Notes under the pieces: model-generated
What the model saw: the letters and a program-made list of their open reading frames with translations, nothing else
What the model was told of the DNA's origin: nothing
Databases searched by the model: none
Shown: piece by piece, positions 58,101 through 64,000 of the stretch
Numbering within the stretch: the stretch's first letter is position 1
Layout: every line of letters starts with the position of its first letter
Position numbers and translations under genes: made by a program
Assembly (NCBI GenBank): GCA_030867875.1
Contig: JAOWCC010001634.1
Span: 6,123,877 to 6,187,876, forward strand
Reading direction: 5' to 3'
DNA: 64,000 nt
Origin: Actinernus sp. WN-2022
Taxonomy: Eukaryota; Cnidaria; Anthozoa; Actiniaria; Actinernidae

Positions 58101-59942
58101 TTTAGAATGAATGCTAAACAAAACGTTCCTGCAAAAAAAAATGTTTTAGAGGTTCGAAATAAGAGCGATGGAAATGGATTCCTGAAAGAGGGGCTGAATG
58201 GGGGGGTACCAATATCAGTTAACAGCTAAATTTTTAGCTATTTATCAGTTATCAGTTAAATTTTGCTGTTATCAGTTAAGTTATATAAAAAGACTACCCT
58301 AACCTGATTTGAATACATATTTGCTGGTATGAAATGAATAATAACCGCTAATTCAACATCAAACACTACATTTTGTCTATTCAATAGATTTTTCTAGTAT
58401 CAGATAACTCTGATGTGTCATGTTTAATATTTGACTATTATCAACTGGATCAAATCTGTCGAAAACCATCCGAAAAGCCAATAATAGCATGTGACGTTAC
58501 GTCATTTTAATAAAAAATAATGAAATATCAGGTAACAGAGTATCTCACAAATATCAGCTAACAGCTAAAAAAAGGTAAAATTCTCAGTTAACAGTAATAT
58601 TTTTGGCCATTTCTCAGTTATCAGTTAACCCCATTCAGCCCCTCCTGAAAGGTTCCTTCGGAGGGAGGTTTGATTTCGTACTCCCGGAGTCGGAAATCAA
58701 ATTTTGCCTTTGGCCGTGCGATAGACTGGTAACGAATGAGCGCTGACCCAACCCCTTTAAGCGAGCGTTTCCGTGCTTTTATTCGTTTATTTTATAAAGG
58801 AAATAGAAAACATTTTCCCCTTGTTTCTATAGAGTTATAGAAACACTTGTGGAAGTTTGGAAGAACTCGAAATAGCTGTGGAAACACTCGCCCTTCGGGC
58901 TCGTGTTCCCACTGCCATTTCTCGTTCTCCCAAACTCCCACTCGTGTTTCTATTTAACAATTAGATCCGCAGCCCAAATGGGCTACGAGTCAATAGCCCA
59001 TGAGGCGCAGCCGAATGGGCTATTTAACTCGTAGCCCATGAGGGCGAGAGGTCTAATTGTTTTAGTATAAACTAACTAGTCGGACAGTAGAAAATAATAG
59101 AAAGAAACAAATTGAAGTTGAAAAACTGTTATTATTTCGTGAAAATGCGTGCGATTTTTCTCTACCATGGGCTATCACAAATAGACCTATTGTAGGGTAG
59201 CCAATCAGAATGCAGGATTTGTAATAGTCCACTAGTTGGTTTATACTAAAACTCTATAGAAACACGGGAAATGTTTTCTATTTCTTAAATATCAAATAAC
59301 AAATTATCTATACTTGGGGAAGAGGTCAAAACAATGGATTTCGAATGGGACCCAATTTTATCAGGGGAGGTGGCGGGTGATACCCCATACCCCTTTTTTC
59401 GAGGTTGATTTTCTCGCGTTGTAAAATAGGGATACCTGATTTTAATGCAGACACACGTTCTTCTCTGCCTGTAGAAACTAGAAATATATATATATGTAGT
59501 TACTTCTTCGATAAGTATTTTATTCAAGAAGATATTTGTGGTCAAAAGACTAGATTTTGTCAAAATAGGTGGTGGGTTCCGGGTACAAACCCCCTTCCGC
59601 CAGAATACCATTGTTTTGACCTCTTCCCTATAAATGGTGTCAGTGTTGATTGTACTGTGATCTTGTATAATGAGTGTCATAACTAAATGAAGCACTAAAT
59701 AAATCTAAGACCAGAAACTCGAAAAACTATACCCTATCCAGCGGATCATCCCCATATAGTCCATATATGGGAGTAACCCCCCCGCGGGGGAATGCACCAG
59801 CACCCCCCTACCCGGGGAATAGCGGGGCGTAGCGGGGCTTTAACGGGAATTTGAGTATTACAACAGCCGCGATACTGACCGTGTACGCGGCTTTGGACGA
59901 CATTTGATCTTGGCGAAAACAGCTGGGGTTGGGCCGGGATTC
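55145..59942. repeat. Tandem array unit 5 of 5 (4798 bp)
   Basis: Same content at +19194. Nested elements fall at 55783-57632, 58189-58643, 58954-59249 and 59317-59628. After 59944 the sequence leaves the array (GCCGGGATTCGC then CCGCCACAGG), so only the dinucleotide GC is shared with the next-unit start. Confidence 0.97.
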
Positions 59943-60665
59943 GCCCGCCACAGGCAGCCCAACACGGAGGTGAGAACTTAGGAACAAAGGACTGATGATT
60001 GTCTTGTTGAAAAATGTTGCTAATCTGTCCTCATTTATCCTTTATTTTTCTTTATAGTACAACCAGCCAGGAGCGCTGGCTAGCATAGCAAATTAACAGC
60101 ATTGTTTCCAGCTGGGCGCTTCGATTTCAACATTCCAGAGGACCCACCAGCCTCGTTGACATGCAAATCACCAGGACGTCTATTGGTTGCGGCAATGCAT
60201 TTCTGTCAGTGTAATTTTAAACTAGGGTTGGATGAATGTCGTATTTCGAACACTTCCAACTCGAAATTCTAAACCATACTGAACAACTGTAGTTTATGAT
60301 GGCAGTTGCTGAAGCAAAAACAACCTGACCAGTGGTCACCAGTACCCATGTCATGCGCAGCTGGAGGTGGTGAAACGCACCAAAGGAAATAGAGATTTTC
60401 AAACATGTGGAGTTAAAAAGAACTTGAAGAGAGTTATGAACTTCACTGCATAATCATTTGTATACTTCTTTTTATTGACGTTGCCCATGGTCCTTCGTAC
60501 AATTCTACAAATTGCATTATTAAACTTTGGATTCATCGACGTCCCTGGGACGGGAGACAAAAGCGAGGATTAGACTTGAAAATGTGCCGCGCATGGCGGA
60601 GAATTAGCGGGGAATAGTAAATTTTAAAATCTAATGCCCCGCTATTCTCCGGGTAGGGGGTGCGG
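59790..60665. mobile_element. Inverted-repeat element containing the right breakpoint of the array
   Basis: The left arm has GCACCCCCCTACCCGG and GGAATAGCGGGGC. The right arm, around 60636-60663, has the reverse complement (GCCCCGCTATTCTCC, GGGTAGGGGGTGC). Array copies 1-4 end inside the left arm, so only the last copy keeps the right arm. Borders are approximate. Confidence 0.55.
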
Positions 60666-60956
60666 AGCTTTCCACTGACTGGTGCAATAAAGTCCAAGCT
60701 GGGACCGTTGATGGAGCTGGAGAATGATGCAAGTGTAGAAGAGCGCGAACGAAAGTAAAACGAGCTGCTCGCTTGTCAAAACCTGCTGGAGGACTGAATG
60801 CTGGCTCTAGTGAGGAACGCTTGACCTGTTTTCACTGTAACAAGTGAATTATTTGCGTGCGAGAATAGTGCATGCAGGTATCCAAGTTTGAGTAGCCAGT
60901 CAGCAGAGCGCGCGTAAAGCACTATTCACTCGTGTGGTATATACCTGTTTTCTGGC

Positions 60957-61092
60957 TGGGGTGGAATCGGAATAATGCATAATGAATATTGGCTATAAAA
61001 ATTGAAGGAATAATGAATATTTGTGTAGAATTCGGGTAGGAATAATAAATATTTGTGTTTTAAAGTCAAATTATTCCTCTTCCACCCCGGCC
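60957..61092. repeat. Inverted repeat with GGGGTGGAA / TTCCACCCC ends
   Basis: GGGGTGGAATCGGAATAAT at the left and ATTATTCCTCTTCCACCCC at the right. The interior repeats GGAATAATGAATATT. Likely a small MITE. Confidence 0.5.
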
Positions 61093-61479
61093 CCGAACCT
61101 GTCGGCTCAAAAAAGGTTGTCCCAGACCGAAATCAGGGATTGTAGTTGTGGGTTAAGTCTGGCGAATTCATTTGTTTTTGGTGTCAAAACTTTAAGATGA
61201 ATATCAATAGTCTCACTGCGAATCGATTTTCGAATACATCGTAGTTTATTTGTTACGCACAGCTGGACAGTTATAACCACAATGCATTGCGGTGTGGGGA
61301 TGTCGCTTGTAGTTTGACAGGGACTACCTTCGTTGCATTAGGTGTATAGTAAAGTGAACTAATACTACTGTAGTGTCAGAAATGAGAAATTCTACAGAAG
61401 TGGAATAGTGTTCGCAATCCCTTCAGTTACTACCTTAAGCCTGTTTTCCTAAATGAGCTAAAAATTTAAGCCCGGGGAG

Positions 61480-61755
61480 TGACGGGGATGATCGTCGGAA
61501 ATTTTGAAAGGAACCCTTAAAAAGGTTCCAGCATCTCGTTTTGTGGGTGTGGCTCGAATTCATTTTCACCCTAAGAGGTACCAATTCTAAAACAAAACAT
61601 GAACTGACAAGCAGTTCCTGTCATATTTTTCCGGCTTAATACCCTAAAAGTTACCGAGATAATCTAACGGTGGTCATTTTAGATTTAAACACCCTAAGCG
61701 GTATGAAACCACGAATTTTAAGCCCTAAAAGGTACGACGGTAATCCCCGTCATTT
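61480..61755. repeat. Inverted-repeat element with CCCTAA(A/G)-GGTAC motifs
   Basis: Left TGACGGGGATGATCGTCG, right CGACGGTAATCCCCGTCA. Inside are ACCCTAAGAGGTACC, ACCCTAAAAGTTACC, ACCCTAAGCGGTATG and GCCCTAAAAGGTACG. A C run of about 26 bases follows at 61775-61800. Confidence 0.55.
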
Positions 61756-61931
61756 TTATGGGAGTGCCCACACCCCCCCCCCCCCCCCCCCCCCCCCTCC
61801 CCCCCGGATTCAAGTTGGGTACGTTATACTCGCATTCCGCCAGCGGGGAGTTAAAATGCAGTACTGATCAGATAATGATTTTACAAATATTTTCAACTGT
61901 GTATAAATTTCTTAATCTGAGCCTTTAGCCT

Positions 61932-63644
61932 TTACAAGTATTTCAGAATCTGTACACTTCTCGGCAGCATACTATCCTCACCACAGGAAGCCACAACTGT
62001 ACTGCCAGTAGTTACTACAATATCCCTGATGCCAGAGACTGTCCTAAACCCAATGACAAAAGTGCCATCAGTTTTATAGACTCTGATACTCTTCGTAAGC
62101 CCATTGTAGGCGAGTATTGTCCCAGTAACAGGATCAACAGCGATCTGAATCGGATAAGTAACATCGAGTCCCAAGCTATCTTGTTCCCCGACATGAAGTT
62201 TATTATCGTCAAACTGGCACATGAACTTCCCTTCCTGGTCAAACATCTTGATGTTGCACTTCCACCTCTCAATGTTCGAATCTGAAACAAAGTATTTGTC
62301 ATCTGTAAATACTGCCTTTTGTGGCCCGTGTAGTATTCCACTGCCGAATACGAGCTCGAGCTTCCCGTGGCGATCATACACCTGTATACAGGGTTCTCGT
62401 CCCGAGCAGGCGAGAATTATTCGGCTATCGTCATCAGAAGAGATGCGACCAAAGTACAGAGCGTCATCCCCTTCTGGTTCTGTATCAAGTTCCACAATCG
62501 TATCGATGTACTCTCCAGTTGGTTTGTAAAGCTTGATGGCTTGTACCCCTTCAAGTGGGCCATCAGAGACGACGAGAGTGCAATCAGGGAAAAAAGAGAG
62601 GCCATCAGGGCCCGCTAGGCCAGCCTCGTTGCAGTCTCCTTCTCCGATCTTCTTCGTAAATGTGCCATCCGCGTCGAAGAGGAGCACGCACTCACTCCCA
62701 TAATCAGATACCGCTATGTGACCCACTTGGCTGACCGCTACCGCCGTTGGTCCAAAGTTGCGCTTGAAGCGATTTGGAAGGTTGATGCAGTTGATTACCT
62801 CAACAGCCCCTCCGTATGTAGGAACAGACAGCGCTATGGGGCTTGGGGTTTTCTCGGTGCTCGCTACACTCAGTTTTCGCCCAAACTGTAGTTTTCCCAG
62901 TCCTTCTTCTCGCGCCATTTGAAGCATTTTTCGACTTGGGGTCAAATCAATGAGAAATGATGGCGGTCTCTTAGGGGGGACAGGAGGGGGCTTGCCTTTT
63001 AACTTGGCCTCGTCTGTGGACTTGTTACCCTCTGATTCTTCAAAAACCGGATTTATATCGTCATCGAAGTTCGGAGATTCAGGTGCTTCGCCGTCTTCGC
63101 TCACTGAAGACACAGACGAAACTGCGCCGGCTCGTTTCTTGAGCTGTCTTTTCACTATATTGTCCACCTCTTTGTGCATCTCTTCTTCTTTGGTTATCAA
63201 AGCCTGTCTAATCTTCTCAGCTATTTCGCTGATTAGTTTCTTCACTAAAACTGCCTCTTCCTCGAGCGTAACAGCAGTTTGCCCATGCACAGATCTTTTG
63301 TCATGCTTACTGACGTTTGCCTCGCTCGATTTTGAGAGGATTCGAGGTTTCTTTTTCCCCGATATCTGTCCGCTAGAAGTCGCCTCAAGAAGTCGTATAA
63401 TTTTCATATCACTAGGCAGAGCGTTTACTCCTCCTTTCGGCATTGGCAGCTCTTGTTCGTCTATGGGACATTTTAGAATCAAAGCATTTTTTGGAACACA
63501 ACTCTCGAGGCATCCAAGACAGATAGTGTGCATACATGGTAGGCGTTTCGGGTCGTCGAATTCTTCATCGCACAACGGACAAATCAAGTTGTTTGTATCT
63601 GTTATTTGCCAGGTTTTGCTCGGCATTTTTGCAAAGAAAGCCAT
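61932..63644 (-). CDS. RING finger / coiled-coil / NHL-repeat protein, probable TRIM-like E3 ubiquitin ligase (intronless)
   Basis: A single open reading frame of 570 residues from the ATG at 63644, which has a strong context (AAGATGG). The frame stays open about 324 bp further upstream, but that part is low-complexity and reads like 5' leader. The first domain is a RING: Cys22, Cys25, Cys37, His39, Cys42, Cys45, Cys59 and Asp62, so the eighth ligand position is Asp (CPID) rather than Cys. A basic linker follows, then a predicted coiled coil near 125-170. An acidic serine-rich stretch lies near 176-212, then a proline motif at 219-228 (PPPVPPKRPP) that fits a class II SH3 ligand. From about 297 to the end are roughly six NHL-type blades, starting FGPTAVAVS and ending QILKYL. 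No B-box or filamin repeat is visible, unlike TRIM2/3/71. The layout resembles NHL-1- or malin-like proteins. Ubiquitin ligase activity is inferred from family. Confidence 0.88.
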   Translation of the reverse strand: MAFFAKMPSKTWQITDTNNLICPLCDEEFDDPKRLPCMHTICLGCLESCVPKNALILKCPIDEQELPMPKGGVNALPSDMKIIRLLEATSSGQISGKKKPRILSKSSEANVSKHDKRSVHGQTAVTLEEEAVLVKKLISEIAEKIRQALITKEEEMHKEVDNIVKRQLKKRAGAVSSVSSVSEDGEAPESPNFDDDINPVFEESEGNKSTDEAKLKGKPPPVPPKRPPSFLIDLTPSRKMLQMAREEGLGKLQFGRKLSVASTEKTPSPIALSVPTYGGAVEVINCINLPNRFKRNFGPTAVAVSQVGHIAVSDYGSECVLLFDADGTFTKKIGEGDCNEAGLAGPDGLSFFPDCTLVVSDGPLEGVQAIKLYKPTGEYIDTIVELDTEPEGDDALYFGRISSDDDSRIILACSGREPCIQVYDRHGKLELVFGSGILHGPQKAVFTDDKYFVSDSNIERWKCNIKMFDQEGKFMCQFDDNKLHVGEQDSLGLDVTYPIQIAVDPVTGTILAYNGLTKSIRVYKTDGTFVIGFRTVSGIRDIVVTTGSTVVASCGEDSMLPRSVQILKYL

Positions 63645-64000
63645 CTTGATCCTCGAGTTCTTTTTACTGCGGGAAACTACTCCAAGCGGTCTGTGATACT
63701 GCAATTTCCAAGCGTGCAAGTAGAACCAGATTATATTAATATTTCTTAGAATCCCAGCTTTACTCGCTCTGCATGAGTCGATGTGAACTGAAGTTTCATG
63801 TTTGAACAATAATATTATAATCCCCCTGACAATTTTCTGTTCGTATTGTCCAATCACGGTTCTCTTTGATAAAATGTAATTAACAACACGGTCAGTGGCT
63901 GAAATAGCATTAAAAAACAGTGGTTTGTATCTGTTTCGTGTGCGGTTATTTTTCAGTGCGGCTTTCAATTCAACGAAAATACAGTCATATAGAGAAAATA
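63645..64000 (-). promoter_or_regulatory. 5' leader and promoter side of the RING-NHL gene
   Basis: Upstream of the ATG at 63644. The frame remains open but encodes no conserved domain. Composition returns to AT-rich, which fits untranslated leader or promoter. Confidence 0.35.

Larger units (their letters stand above)
60666..61931. other. Spacer between the tandem array and the RING-NHL gene
   Basis: Holds the two small inverted-repeat elements listed separately and otherwise no recognisable gene. The RING-NHL stop codon is at 61932-61934; no canonical AATAAA was seen just beyond it. Confidence 0.5.

Noticed and set aside
35951..59944. Ribosomal RNA or histone-type tandem gene repeat
   Set aside because: The unit contains only nested inverted-repeat elements. 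No rRNA, histone or other gene sequence is present.
62950..63696. 248-codon open frame on the + strand
   Set aside because: It runs antisense to the RING-NHL gene and has no domain. It is a composition shadow of the real gene.
61932..63968. Start of the RING-NHL protein further upstream (678 codons)
   Set aside because: The extra 108 codons have no conserved content, and the ATG at 63644 has a strong context just before the RING.

Overview
This window is nuclear DNA from an animal, most likely an anthozoan cnidarian and probably a stony coral. The evidence is spliced genes with GT-AG introns, animal-type METAP2 and CYB561D families, an intronless RING-NHL gene of the kind expanded in cnidarians, tRNA-derived SINEs, a BEL/Pao retrotransposon relic and a very dense load of short inverted-repeat DNA transposons (MITEs). 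The genus cannot be fixed from the sequence alone. Nothing looks bacterial or viral apart from the retroelement relics.

Layout. Positions 1-22511 (+ strand) hold the last ten coding exons of methionine aminopeptidase 2. Its introns carry SINEs, a LINE fragment, many MITEs, two nested elements with subterminal motif arrays (11626-14495), and a very regular 29-bp minisatellite (17271-17930) just inside one intron. A decayed, internally deleted BEL/Pao retrotransposon with two recognisable LTRs lies on the - strand at 22998-26196. Positions 26200-30690 have no gene but several hairpin MITEs and SINEs. Positions 30696-34184 (- strand) are a complete three-exon cytochrome b561 domain gene (CYB561D1/D2 type) with all four haem-ligand histidines. 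Positions 61932-63644 (- strand) are an intronless RING / coiled-coil / proline-rich / NHL propeller protein, probably a TRIM-like E3 ubiquitin ligase.

The most striking region lies between the last two genes. Positions 35951-59942 are five head-to-tail copies of a roughly 4.8-kb unit (4798, 4798, 4800, 4798 and 4798 bp) that look almost identical by eye. The unit is not a gene. It is a stack of transposons nested in one another: a MITE split by a TTAA-flanked element, which was itself hit by a P/hAT-like 1.85-kb element, a 455-bp hAT-type MITE with a perfect 8-bp target duplication, and a TAA-flanked inverted-repeat element. A paralogous uninterrupted copy just upstream (34471-34835) preserves the empty TTAA site, so the order of insertion can be read directly. 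The tandem breakpoints fall inside two unrelated inverted-repeat elements and share only 2 bp.

The three host genes have unrelated housekeeping or regulatory roles: N-terminal methionine removal, transmembrane electron transfer and probable ubiquitin ligation. Nothing suggests they act as a unit. Apart from the tandem array, the interest of the window is its transposon stratigraphy. Target-site duplications of TA, TTA/TAA, TTAA, 7-8 bp and 9 bp identify remnants of at least five DNA-transposon superfamilies.
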